DNA from: Firmicutes bacterium UBA2116
Lineage (GTDB): Bacteria > Bacillota > Clostridia > Tissierellales > Sedimentibacteraceae
Assembly (NCBI GenBank): GCA_002331025.1
Contig: DCYG01000001.1
Span: forward strand, 45,345 to 109,344
Direction of reading: 5' to 3'
DNA: 64,000 nucleotides
Shown: one piece after another, positions 34,142 to 42,452 of the stretch
Layout of the letters: each line of letters opens with the position of its first letter
How positions within the stretch are numbered: position 1 is the first letter of the stretch
Notes under the pieces: model-generated
The model's input: only the letters and a program-made list of their open reading frames with translations
Database searches by the model: none
What the model was told of the DNA's origin: nothing
Position numbers and translations under genes: made by a program

Positions 34142-34357
34142 ATGAGCAAAGGTAATGGAAGAAAAAGTAATACAGGCAAAGGAAATGATATGGATAAGTT
34201 TGATGGTGCTTGTAATGGTATAACAAATGACTCTAATCAATTATATCCGAATACTTACCCGAGAAAGCCGAGTGCACTTGAAAGTAAAGCAGGAAATTTC
34301 AAATATACCAACCCGACAAACAAAAAAATTAAAGAATTTAAAAACAAAATAAAATAA
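34142..34357 (+). CDS. small Asn/Lys-rich hypothetical protein
   Basis: A 71-residue hydrophilic protein (KGNGRKSNTGKGNDMDKF, PNTYPRKPSALESKAGNF) with no Cys, Trp or membrane segment. AAGGAGGC sits at good distance before the ATG, so translation is likely. It is basic and probably disordered. I do not recognise a family. Confidence 0.55.
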   Translation: MSKGNGRKSNTGKGNDMDKFDGACNGITNDSNQLYPNTYPRKPSALESKAGNFKYTNPTNKKIKEFKNKIK

Positions 34358-34382
34358 TCCATGCCGTCAGACTGATTTCAAA

Positions 34383-34416
34383 GGGAGGTATAACTTCTTT
34401 GATAGCGATACCTCCC
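34383..34416. other. hairpin downstream of the small hypothetical gene
   Basis: GGGAGGTAT and ATACCTCCC form a perfect 9-bp stem with a 16-base loop. No T-run follows in either direction, so it is not a standard terminator; its role is unknown. Confidence 0.45.
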
Positions 34417-34490
34417 AATGCACTATATCTTCAAAAATAATTACTTTATTACAACTTGCCGTCCCCTTCTGAAAAGAAAACAAATTAACG

Positions 34491-35150
34491 TTATTTTGTC
34501 TCCAAACCATATATAAGGTCAAGTAAGTGAATACCCTTTTTCCCACCGAGATTTGTGCCTTTTATACAGGCAATACAATAACATACAACTTCATCATAAT
34601 GAATATTATCGCAATGCTCTTTCATCAAAGTGCCATGCTCTTCTTCAGAATGAGATTGAAAGAGTCCTTCTGCATTCTTAATGAAGCGCTTGGGTGCGAA
34701 CTCTCCATTTTGCTCAGGAAGCGATTCGTACAGCGTAGTGCCGCAAAATCTCGTTCTATCAAAATTATCGTCCGATTCTTCAATGTCAATATTCATTTTT
34801 TGTAGAATTCTTCTGATCGCTTTTTGCTGGGGTTCATTGTCATATACACGCCAGCAATCCTGTATAGTCATTTTTCTATGCCCACAATCCGGAAATGGAA
34901 AATTCTTATTATTTTCTAACAGCTCCCACACAGAAATAACCTTTTTGGCAGCAGAATCTTCTCTGCAAAATGCGGCACAAGTATTACATATATAAACTAC
35001 TGTATCGTCAGATGTAAACTTTTTGTGATTTGTCCTGCAACATCCTGTAATTTGCATATCATAATTCTCTGAAAGATACTTCTTTATTCTCTTGCTGGAT
35101 CCCGGGGAATAGGCTGTAAATTTGCAACTAGGTAAATAAATCGTGGGCAT
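34491..35150 (-). CDS. Cys-rich protein of unknown function
   Basis: A 219-residue protein with many Cys in short clusters: LPSCKF, GCCRTNH, YICNTCAAFCRE, PDCGHR, QDCWR, FCGTT and CYCIACIKG. FPFPDCGHRKMTIQDCWRVY is a striking block. The Cys pattern suggests Fe-S or Zn binding, faintly like the CCG domain of heterodisulfide-reductase-type proteins, but I cannot assign a family. I start it at the ATG at 35150, behind AAGGAG; the open frame extends 28 codons further without one. Confidence 0.6.
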   Translation of the reverse strand: MPTIYLPSCKFTAYSPGSSKRIKKYLSENYDMQITGCCRTNHKKFTSDDTVVYICNTCAAFCREDSAAKKVISVWELLENNKNFPFPDCGHRKMTIQDCWRVYDNEPQQKAIRRILQKMNIDIEESDDNFDRTRFCGTTLYESLPEQNGEFAPKRFIKNAEGLFQSHSEEEHGTLMKEHCDNIHYDEVVCYCIACIKGTNLGGKKGIHLLDLIYGLETK

Positions 35151-35309
35151 CCTGATGACTCCTTGGTTTTGATTTTCGTACAATATATTACAATTATTGA
35201 GTACAATTTTAACATCAATTACATACAATTTCAATCATATTATAACATCAGATGAACTGTATGTATTTTTTTTACATTATCTATTTCTTTATAAATTATT
35301 AGTGATATA

Positions 35310-35385
35310 ATACATATATCATACCATCGCCTCGGCAATGCAAGCGGGCTTGCGCTGCACTCGGCTCAGATATGATATAATAAAT
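35310..35385. other. GC-rich imperfect hairpin before the large lipoprotein gene
   Basis: ATATCATA ... TATGATAT bracket a GC-rich segment with an imperfect inner match (CCTCGGCA ... TGCACTCGG and AAGCGGGCTTGCGC). The right arm contains TATAAT, possibly the -10 of the lipoprotein gene. The base composition stands out from the surroundings; a dispersed repeat is possible. Confidence 0.4.
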
Positions 35386-35404
35386 ACAATTGAGGGGGTA
35401 TGCT

Positions 35405-37654
35405 ATGAAAAAAGCAATTTTAATATTTATCATTTTATTTCTTTTGACCTCATGCGGCAATAATCAAATCGGGTCGGAAGCTTTGAACGAACCGGAAGCT
35501 GCACCGGAAAAAGAAACATCTATAGAAGTTAATAATGAAGAACAGGAAAAAGAAGCATCAAAAAAAGCAGAAGAAGAAATAAAAAAGGTATCTTCTCTTA
35601 AAGATTTTACTCTTGAACAATCAGAAGAAATTAAGATAACTGAAAAGGATGGAGGTAGAATTCTAATTGATGATTATTTATCTTCTGTAGAAATAGTATC
35701 AGATACAGCGGCAACATTTTCGGATAGCAATTATGAAACCGTACGTTATTCAAGCAATGCATTGTATTGTGACGGATTTGATGATGGATACAGTAAGGAT
35801 TTGATAAAAGAAAATATATCTGAGATGAAATTTATGACTTTTGATGATCTTTCAAGTCCTTACAATATAACTAAACACAATACAAATTTAATTTTTGATT
35901 TTAATGAATCTCAATATAATATCAAGGATATAATTTATGGCTATTCTGCAGAAAACATTACCTTAAATTGTTTTGCACGAAGAGTTTCAACCTCCATTTT
36001 CGACGTTATAGTCGACCCTGCATATATGTACGGTCTGCCTGTTTATCATTCAAACTCTTCTTCAGGTGAATATACTATAAATGACCTTAAAATAAAGTCT
36101 GACACAATAAATTTTACTGTTTCAATTTCAAATGTTGCTGAAATCTCAAAGGAATCATTTAAGGATTTAGATTCGGATTACGTTTATGCACAAATTACTT
36201 TTGACAATATTAATTGCATCTACAGCATAAACTCGGGCTATACATCTACGGCTTCAATAAAAAACTATAAACTGCTTACTGAGGATACGGAAAGAGTGTT
36301 GACAAGAGCATTCCTGTTTGATAATACAGAAAATAAAGATCCTGAAATGGTTCAGGTCTACAATACCCTCGTGTCAAATATGGATAGTATAAATACAGAT
36401 TCAACCTTAGGAATAACCTTGCTCGATTTAGATTTTGATGAAACTCCCGAACTCCTTGTGACCAGATATTCAACAGATGTGGGTGTAAACTTTGGAAATG
36501 TTGATAACGAGGTTGCGGATGTTGATATTTACCGAATTGAAAATAATAAACTCATATATATAGATACACTTTATAACTATCATACAGTAATATATGAATT
36601 AGGTAATATTATAGGGCTAAAAACCTTGGAAGACGACAGCAAGGCATGGTTTCACATGTCCTATAAAAATAGAGATACGGGAATAACCTCTGACACCGAC
36701 TATCTTTTCACGCTAAATGGAAATGAACTGAAGTTCCAAGAGGTATTCGGCACAGATGCAGATGGGAATTATCGTTACTTTGGAGAACCAATGGTATTTA
36801 CCGAGGAAACAGTCATACGCGGTGAACTTGGTGAAATGACAGTATACAGCTGGGGTGATTTTAAGCAAAGGCTTGGACCATGGGAAATTGTCGGCAAGGC
36901 TAAACAAGCTTATTGCGAGGATATGAAGGAAACTTCATTTAATTTGTACAGCGATTGGTTGTCTCATACAGAACCAAATACTAAATCATATAAGTTGTCG
37001 TTAACCGACCGCATGATGAGCTATAATATCGCATATCTGGTTGATTCCTTCTATTTAGGTTCATATAATTCAAGCAAGCAGTATTTCGAATACAGATTTT
37101 TAGGTGATTATGCAAAGCCGGTTATATACCTATATCCAACAGTTCAAACCGATATATCTGTTAAAATCGATCTTAACGGAACATTGACCTGCACATATCC
37201 TGAATATAATGACGGCTGGAATGTCACTGCAAATCCCGACGGTACACTGATTAACAAGACAGATGGACGTGAATACTCATATTTATATTGGGAAGGTAAG
37301 GGTGATGTAAATTGGGATTTTTCAAAAGGATTTGTCGTAAAGGGAGAAGATACAATTGAATTTTTACAGGAAAAGCTTGAATACCTCGGATTAACTTCCA
37401 GAGAACTGAATGAATTTATTGTGTATTGGCTGCCGTTAATGAAGGATAATAAATATAATCTTATAACATTCCAGACAACCGCATATGAAAATAATGCAAA
37501 GCTTCATATTAATCCTAAGCCGGACAGTGTTCTGAGAGTGTTTATGGCATATAGAGCATTAGATAAATATATCGAAATTCCTGAACAACAGCTTAGCACA
37601 TTCAGCAGAAGCGGTTTTTCAGTAATTGAATGGGGCGGTACAAAAGTTAAGTAA
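35405..37654 (+). CDS. large lipoprotein with a conserved C-terminal domain
   Basis: About 749 residues. A lipoprotein signal (MKKAILIFIILFLLTSCG) is followed by an acidic Lys/Glu-rich linker (EKEASKKAEEEIKKV). The middle region has no clear family. The last 190 residues (YAKPVIYLYP near 577-586, GWNVTANPDGTLIN, EYSYLYWEGKG, FIVYWLPLMKDN, PDSVLRVFMAYRALD) form a domain I know as conserved in surface proteins of clostridia but cannot name. The ATG at 35405 lies behind GAGGGGGT. It is anchored outside the membrane and stands alone. Confidence 0.7.
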   Translation: MKKAILIFIILFLLTSCGNNQIGSEALNEPEAAPEKETSIEVNNEEQEKEASKKAEEEIKKVSSLKDFTLEQSEEIKITEKDGGRILIDDYLSSVEIVSDTAATFSDSNYETVRYSSNALYCDGFDDGYSKDLIKENISEMKFMTFDDLSSPYNITKHNTNLIFDFNESQYNIKDIIYGYSAENITLNCFARRVSTSIFDVIVDPAYMYGLPVYHSNSSSGEYTINDLKIKSDTINFTVSISNVAEISKESFKDLDSDYVYAQITFDNINCIYSINSGYTSTASIKNYKLLTEDTERVLTRAFLFDNTENKDPEMVQVYNTLVSNMDSINTDSTLGITLLDLDFDETPELLVTRYSTDVGVNFGNVDNEVADVDIYRIENNKLIYIDTLYNYHTVIYELGNIIGLKTLEDDSKAWFHMSYKNRDTGITSDTDYLFTLNGNELKFQEVFGTDADGNYRYFGEPMVFTEETVIRGELGEMTVYSWGDFKQRLGPWEIVGKAKQAYCEDMKETSFNLYSDWLSHTEPNTKSYKLSLTDRMMSYNIAYLVDSFYLGSYNSSKQYFEYRFLGDYAKPVIYLYPTVQTDISVKIDLNGTLTCTYPEYNDGWNVTANPDGTLINKTDGREYSYLYWEGKGDVNWDFSKGFVVKGEDTIEFLQEKLEYLGLTSRELNEFIVYWLPLMKDNKYNLITFQTTAYENNAKLHINPKPDSVLRVFMAYRALDKYIEIPEQQLSTFSRSGFSVIEWGGTKVK

Positions 37655-37660
37655 AATTTT

Positions 37661-37692
37661 ATGGGAGAGACCCTAAATCTTAAAGGTCTCCC
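37661..37692. terminator. terminator between convergent genes
   Basis: GGGAGAGACC and GGTCTCCC form a stem with a two-base bulge, between the lipoprotein and the epimerase genes. The flanking tracts are short, so I rate it moderately. Confidence 0.45.
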
Positions 37693-37694
37693 CC

Positions 37695-38555
37695 TTATAA
37701 CATTTCAATATAATAATCTATCAACTGATATATCCAATCCTTCAGATTGCTGAACTTGAATCCTAATTTCCCCGCTTTACTTGTATTTATACTGTATTCC
37801 GGTTCACAATTATAAGGTGCCTTTTCGCCGTCTTCCGATAAAACAGGTTCTTTACCCGTTTTTTCTGTAACATAATCTAATATTTCTCTTATTGATATAG
37901 TCCCAAAGGAGCTTCCGTTAATAGGACCTGAGTAATCTTTATCAGCGATAAAAGCCATAAATGTACCGGCTTCATCCGACCTGATAAATCCCATCTGACA
38001 ATCAATATTATCTATATACATTGGTATTTCTTTTATAACATGCTCAACATAAAAATATAATCTTTTTGTATAATCGTCTTTTCCGATGACAAAAGGATAT
38101 CTTACGGCAATTGCATTTATGTAATTGTAATCCTGCCATAATGCACATTCTGCCTGTCTTTTAGCTTCATCATACGGGAAATCCATTCTTGTACACCAGA
38201 TAAGCTTTTTATTTAAGGGGTGAAATTCTTCTTCCATTGTATCCCAATGTTTTTCATAAACCGAGGTACTGGACATCATAATATATTTATTGCAATTTAT
38301 GATATCCAATATACATTTTACATCATTTGAACAATAGGCAAGATTATCATATACCACATCAAAAAACTTTTCTGATAATACGTTTTTCACGCTGTCAAAG
38401 TCTGTTCTGTCAAAAATAATTCGCAAAACCTTATCTCCGAAGCTGTCTTTTGTGATACCTCTCGTTGCAATTGTTACATTATGTCCCTGTGCCAACAGAT
38501 CTTTTACAAGATGAATTCCAAAGTATCTTGTACCTCCCATTACCAAAATGTTCAT
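37695..38555 (-). CDS. NAD-dependent epimerase/dehydratase
   Basis: A 286-residue short-chain dehydrogenase-like protein with the Rossmann motif VMGGTRYFGIHLVKDL at the start and a catalytic-site-like YxxxK (PYDEAKRQAE). Related proteins include nucleotide-sugar epimerases and ribosome-associated CSP41-like proteins. The substrate is unknown. The ATG at 38555 follows GAGGGA. No sugar-polymer genes lie nearby. Confidence 0.82.
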   Translation of the reverse strand: MNILVMGGTRYFGIHLVKDLLAQGHNVTIATRGITKDSFGDKVLRIIFDRTDFDSVKNVLSEKFFDVVYDNLAYCSNDVKCILDIINCNKYIMMSSTSVYEKHWDTMEEEFHPLNKKLIWCTRMDFPYDEAKRQAECALWQDYNYINAIAVRYPFVIGKDDYTKRLYFYVEHVIKEIPMYIDNIDCQMGFIRSDEAGTFMAFIADKDYSGPINGSSFGTISIREILDYVTEKTGKEPVLSEDGEKAPYNCEPEYSINTSKAGKLGFKFSNLKDWIYQLIDYYIEML

Positions 38556-38609
38556 AAACATTCCCTCAAATTATATAAATATTTTATTTTAACTCTTTCC
38601 ATCAATATC

Positions 38610-39119
38610 TCAGTCATTTATCCCAACCACTTTACTTCTTCTTTCCATAAGAACAACATCATGCCATATGCCATTTTCCATTTTCCCAAGCTTTTCTCTT
38701 ATTCCAATCACTCTGAAACCACACTTTTTATGTAATTCTATGCTTGCAGTATTTTCTCTGATAATTCCGGATTGTAATGTCCAAAAACCATTTTTCTCTG
38801 AAACTGCTGCAATTTTATTTAATAGCTCTGTTCCTACACCATGTCCACTACATTGTTTCTTTATATAAATACTTATTTCAGCCACACCAGAATAAACAGG
38901 TCGTTTTGAAGTAGGGCTAAGAGCTGCCCATCCTAATATCTCACTATTTAAAGTCGCAACTAATCTACATGAGCTGATATGGTCTTGATTCCACTTCTCC
39001 CAAGACGGTAAATCAGATTCACTTTGAAAGGTTGCTATTCGCGTTTTTATTCCTTCTAAATAAATATTTTTTACTTGCTCCCAATCAGATGCTTCCATTT
39101 CTTTAATTTCATATTTCAT
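38610..39119 (-). CDS. GNAT-family N-acetyltransferase (phosphinothricin-acetyltransferase type)
   Basis: A 169-residue GNAT enzyme: EWEQ-type N-terminus (ASDWEQVKNIYLEGIKTRIA), ILGWAALSPTSKRPVYSGVA, acetyl-CoA loop KKQCSGHGVGTELL, and IELHKKCGFRVIGIREKLG. This pattern is that of the PAT/MnaT group acting on methionine sulfone-like or phosphinothricin-like substrates. One of several GNAT genes in this region. GAGGATAATT precedes the ATG. Confidence 0.86.
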   Translation of the reverse strand: MKYEIKEMEASDWEQVKNIYLEGIKTRIATFQSESDLPSWEKWNQDHISSCRLVATLNSEILGWAALSPTSKRPVYSGVAEISIYIKKQCSGHGVGTELLNKIAAVSEKNGFWTLQSGIIRENTASIELHKKCGFRVIGIREKLGKMENGIWHDVVLMERRSKVVGIND

Positions 39120-39128
39120 AATTATCCT

Positions 39129-39416
39129 CTAATTTTCTGCATTATTATGTTTGTTTCCATATTTCAGAATTAAAGATACCATAATTGCTGAAGCAATCAG
39201 AGAAACTGTATTTGTTATAAGAAAAGCTTCACCGCTGCCGTTTAACACAAGGTTTACAGCATATATTTCCATTAACAGAATTCCGGTAAACATCATGACG
39301 AATGTTTTTAAATTTAAATCCTTAGCGGATTTCGTCCTTAGTATCTGAATAATCTGAGGTATTTGTCCAAAGGACATAATTGCTCCCCCGATAAGTTGTA
39401 AAGCATCGAAAAACAT
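39129..39416 (-). CDS. SemiSWEET-type (PQ-loop) transporter
   Basis: A 95-residue membrane protein with three helices. FGQIPQIIQILRTKSAKDL contains the PQ motif of bacterial SemiSWEET sugar carriers, and VNLVLNGSGEAFLITNTVSL forms helix 3. It works as a dimer. I start at the ATG at 39416 because AGGAGGG lies seven bases upstream. It sits between two GNAT genes with small gaps. Confidence 0.82.
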   Translation of the reverse strand: MFFDALQLIGGAIMSFGQIPQIIQILRTKSAKDLNLKTFVMMFTGILLMEIYAVNLVLNGSGEAFLITNTVSLIASAIMVSLILKYGNKHNNAEN

Positions 39417-39456
39417 AATATCCCTCCTAATACTACTTAATATTTCATTATATTTA

Positions 39457-39975
39457 TTAAAGAGTAATCCAATATCTTTGAAAAATATCACCATCATTTA
39501 TATCCTCAGAATCAAGAATACCACCATTATTTGTTATTGTCTTAGATGAGCCGATATTGCTTTTAGAACAGGTTATCAATACCTTTGACAATCCTATTTT
39601 TTCACATTCTCTTAAGGCAAGTGACAGCATCAATGTGGAATAACCTCTTCTTCTTTCACTCGGTCTTATTCCATAACCAATATGTCCTCCTCTATATGCC
39701 AACGCTTCATTTAATCTGTGTCTTATATCTATGGCTCCGATTAATTTGTTATCACTCACCAGCCAAAAAGTTGAGCTTTCAACAAAGCCATCTGGCAATC
39801 CGACTCCATTGCTCCAACCGTTCAATTTATCTACCATCATGCCGAAATCCTTGCTGTCAAGATTTAAGGTCCAAGGGATCAACTCTTCACCTGACTTTTT
39901 CCATTCAGAAAGCATATCTAAATATTCATTCTTATAACTAATACAAGGTTTTATTAATATAACGCTTTGCTCCAT
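39457..39975 (-). CDS. GNAT-family N-acetyltransferase
   Basis: About 172 residues. The motifs WLVSDNKLIGAIDIRHRLN, GGHIGYGIRPSERRRGYSTL (the acetyl-CoA loop with RRRGYST) and KVLITCSKSNIGSSKTITNNG mark a GNAT of the RimJ/RimL-like group. The ATG at 39975 follows GGAGATAGC; a start nine codons upstream is possible. The gene overlaps the leader of the SemiSWEET gene, and the downstream order suggests one transcript. Confidence 0.85.
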   Translation of the reverse strand: MEQSVILIKPCISYKNEYLDMLSEWKKSGEELIPWTLNLDSKDFGMMVDKLNGWSNGVGLPDGFVESSTFWLVSDNKLIGAIDIRHRLNEALAYRGGHIGYGIRPSERRRGYSTLMLSLALRECEKIGLSKVLITCSKSNIGSSKTITNNGGILDSEDINDGDIFQRYWITL

Positions 39976-40041
39976 ATCGCTATCTCCATCATATAATTTC
40001 ATTTAATGTATTTTTAAAGCTCGAGATGCACATGCTGATCC

Positions 40042-40131
40042 CATTAATTGTAATATATATACTAATTTTTTTCCACTAATAATTTTTCTGCAAGTAATAC
40101 TAATAAGCAATTATGGTGAACTCCATCACCT
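40042..40131 (-). pseudogene. deletion scar: fluoride aptamer 5' part joined to antiporter 3' end
   Basis: Read on the minus strand, 40130-40107 is 23/24 identical to the first part of the fluoride riboswitch at 43737-43714 (GGTGATGGAGTTCACCATAA). After about 15 unmatched bases, 40091-40042 is nearly identical to 42482-42434, i.e. the last codons (AEKLLVEKN, stop) and the first bases past the antiporter gene. The whole antiporter body and the terminator are missing. It reads as a second riboswitch-antiporter locus reduced by an internal deletion. Confidence 0.75.
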
Positions 40132-40260
40132 TTTTTTAATTTCAAAATAAAAAATGAATAATTTATAATAATATATATTATTAAAACTTTTTTAACTGTA
40201 TTATAGTCTAAATAATGTAACACATTAAGATGTACATCAATATTAAGACAGGTGAAATTC

Positions 40261-40749
40261 GTGCGAATTAGTTCAAAATTAGAAAAACAATTAGAAGAAT
40301 ATGTTGTTGAAAACAAAGAAAAACATTACAGGATAGCATATAGTTATGTAAAAAATGCTGATGATGCTTTGGATATTGTTCAAGAATCCATATTTAAAGC
40401 TTTAATATCTTTAAACACTTTAAAGAATCCTGAATTTATGAAAACTTGGTTTTATAGGATATTGGTAAACTGCTCATTGGATTGTATCAGAAAGCAAAAA
40501 AAGGTAATAACTTTAGACAATGAAGTTTTATATTCTTATATCAATGAATTCAATGATACATATACAGATATAGATTTACACAAGGCACTTGATGAGCTGC
40601 CTGACAGCTATCGCAGTATTATTATATTAAGATTTTTTGAGGATTTAAAAATAGAAGAAATTGCTGAAATTCTTAATGAAAATATTAATACTGTCAAAAC
40701 CAGATTATATAAATCACTGGATAAATTGCGAATTAAAATGAATGATTGA
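40261..40749 (+). CDS. ECF sigma factor, SigV-like
   Basis: A 162-residue group 4 sigma factor. Region 2 (HYRIAYSYVKNADDALDIVQ, then ESIFKALISL) recognises the -10 box and region 4 (ALDELPDSYRSIIILRFFED, then EEIAEILNENINTVKTRLYK) the -35 box. Start: the GTG at 40261 has an AGGTG five bases before it; a GTG three codons upstream overlaps that site. The anti-sigma gene begins 17 bases downstream. By analogy with SigV/RsiV it would answer lysozyme or cell-wall stress. Confidence 0.88.
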   Translation: MRISSKLEKQLEEYVVENKEKHYRIAYSYVKNADDALDIVQESIFKALISLNTLKNPEFMKTWFYRILVNCSLDCIRKQKKVITLDNEVLYSYINEFNDTYTDIDLHKALDELPDSYRSIIILRFFEDLKIEEIAEILNENINTVKTRLYKSLDKLRIKMND

Positions 40750-40765
40750 TTTAGGAGGATTAGCA

Positions 40766-41662
40766 ATGAATGATAAAAAAATAAATCAACTAAAAAATGA
40801 ATACATGAGTATACCTATCCCTGCAGAATTAGAATTTAAAGTTAAAAAATCGTTAAAGGAAGGTAAAAAAGCTATGAACAAAAAAATTTATATTAGAAGA
40901 TTATTGGCAACTGCAGCTTCGGCAGCCGTTATTGCAATATCTTTTACAGTAGGAATAAATACAAATGAAGCGTTGGCAGAAACTTTATCGGATATACCTG
41001 TTTTGGGTGGTATCGTAAAGGTCTTGACTTTTAAAGAATACAAATTCAGCGAAAAAACTTACGATGTAGATATCGAAACGCCGGCATTAGATGGATTGGA
41101 AAATAAAAGTTTGCAAAACAGCTTAAATGAAAAATATTTTAACGAAAATAAAGAATTGTATGAGCAATTTATAAATGATATGAAAAGCTTAGAAGAAAAT
41201 GGCGGTGGATATATGGGAGTATCAAGCGGATATGTCGTGAAAACCGATACAGATAAAATATTGTCCGTAGGTCGCTATATTGTAAATACAGTAGGTTCTT
41301 CATCAACTACATTCAGATATGATACAATAGACAAGAAAAATGAAATTTTAATCACTCTTCCAAGTCTTTTTAAAGATGAAAGCTATGTTGATATAATCAG
41401 CAGCAATATAAAAGAACAGATGGTGGAGCAGCATAATAAAGATGAAAACAAATTTTATTGGGTTGAAGGTATAGAAAATGAATTTACAGAATTATTTGAA
41501 AAGATATCAATAAACCAATCCTTTTATATATCATCAAATGGAAAATTGATAATTTCTTTCGATAAATACGAAGTTGCTCCGGGTTATATGGGAGTAGTAG
41601 AATTTGAAATACCTACAGAGATATTGAAAAATATTTTAGTAAGCAATGAATATATTTATTAA
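40766..41662 (+). CDS. RsiV-type anti-sigma factor (DUF3298)
   Basis: A 298-residue membrane protein. A cytoplasmic N-terminal segment (up to about 32) binds the sigma factor, one helix follows (LLATAASAAVIAISFTVGI), and the outer part has the RsiV-type fold with DUF3298 at the end (LFEKISINQSFYISSNGKLI, PGYMGVVEFEIP). In Bacillus RsiV binds lysozyme, is cleaved and frees SigV. The ATG at 40766 follows AGGAGG; an earlier in-frame ATG runs through that site. It is in one operon with the sigma gene. Confidence 0.86.
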   Translation: MNDKKINQLKNEYMSIPIPAELEFKVKKSLKEGKKAMNKKIYIRRLLATAASAAVIAISFTVGINTNEALAETLSDIPVLGGIVKVLTFKEYKFSEKTYDVDIETPALDGLENKSLQNSLNEKYFNENKELYEQFINDMKSLEENGGGYMGVSSGYVVKTDTDKILSVGRYIVNTVGSSSTTFRYDTIDKKNEILITLPSLFKDESYVDIISSNIKEQMVEQHNKDENKFYWVEGIENEFTELFEKISINQSFYISSNGKLIISFDKYEVAPGYMGVVEFEIPTEILKNILVSNEYIY

Positions 41663-41676
41663 ATTTATACGTTGAA

Positions 41677-41726
41677 CAAAAAAACTGTTTCGAACTTATA
41701 ATTATTAGGTTGAAACAGTTTTTTAT
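41677..41726 (+). terminator. terminator of the sigma/anti-sigma operon
   Basis: AAAAAACTGTTTCGAAC pairs with GTTGAAACAGTTTTTT (16 bases, one mismatch) with T's at the end, just after the anti-sigma stop. Confidence 0.7.
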
Positions 41727-41839
41727 ATGCACTTTACTCCTTGGAATCCTTCAATTATTTTCATAAACAGAAAAATCTCCTACAATAGCTGTTTTCATAA
41801 TTATATTTCACAATTCCAAACTTTGCAAAATATTTGAAA

Positions 41840-42373
41840 TTATTTTAACCTGCCGGCTGTCATTTGTTGTGCCACCAATAAATTCATATAAGCAGACGAC
41901 CCAAATCTTTTGTCTTGGTGTCGGTCGCTTTTACTGTAAGTATAATAAAAGTTCTCAATTTGTAATAATGAGCTTACGTCACCTTGAAAAAAGGTTTCAT
42001 ATTTAAATATCTCATTTTCATAAGTATAATCTGAAAATAAATTATCCTGACAATTCAATAAATGATTCCCTCTTGCTTCCTTCAGAAATTTATAGATTTC
42101 CCCGGATGATACCTTTGCATCCTGATTTACGTATCCTACATAATCACATGACCAAACAGGAGTATTACCGCCTTTTTCATATACATACTCTACACCGCTA
42201 TAAGGATTAACACCCCTGTAAGAGTCCGTAAATATCAAATCATCTATTTCTATTTTGAAATCCCAATCATACAGTTCAGATTTAACATATGGATTATATG
42301 AAGGACTCTTTTTTACATAACATTCATATCTGCCTTTTATTAATGCTTTTACTAGTTTATCCTCAGAAATCAT
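41840..42373 (-). CDS. DUF5680 domain protein
   Basis: A 177-residue protein containing TDSYRGVNPYSGVEYVYEKG and PVWSCDYVGYV, the hallmark of DUF5680, plus a C-terminal segment (FYYTYSKSDRHQDKRFGSSA). Function is unknown; the domain is often in small regulators with an HTH, but none is visible here. The ATG at 42373 follows GAGAGG. Confidence 0.75.
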   Translation of the reverse strand: MISEDKLVKALIKGRYECYVKKSPSYNPYVKSELYDWDFKIEIDDLIFTDSYRGVNPYSGVEYVYEKGGNTPVWSCDYVGYVNQDAKVSSGEIYKFLKEARGNHLLNCQDNLFSDYTYENEIFKYETFFQGDVSSLLQIENFYYTYSKSDRHQDKRFGSSAYMNLLVAQQMTAGRLK

Positions 42374-42452
42374 AGCAATACCTCTCATTTATATCTTATC
42401 ATAGATCATTATCAAAATGTACAAGTTAATTTCATTAATTTTAATACATATA

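Noticed and set aside
40062..40316. An 84-residue minus-strand gene over the fluoride scar
   Set aside because: Only its last nine residues resemble a protein, and these come from the antiporter end in the deletion scar; the rest is AT-rich antisense to the sigma-factor start.
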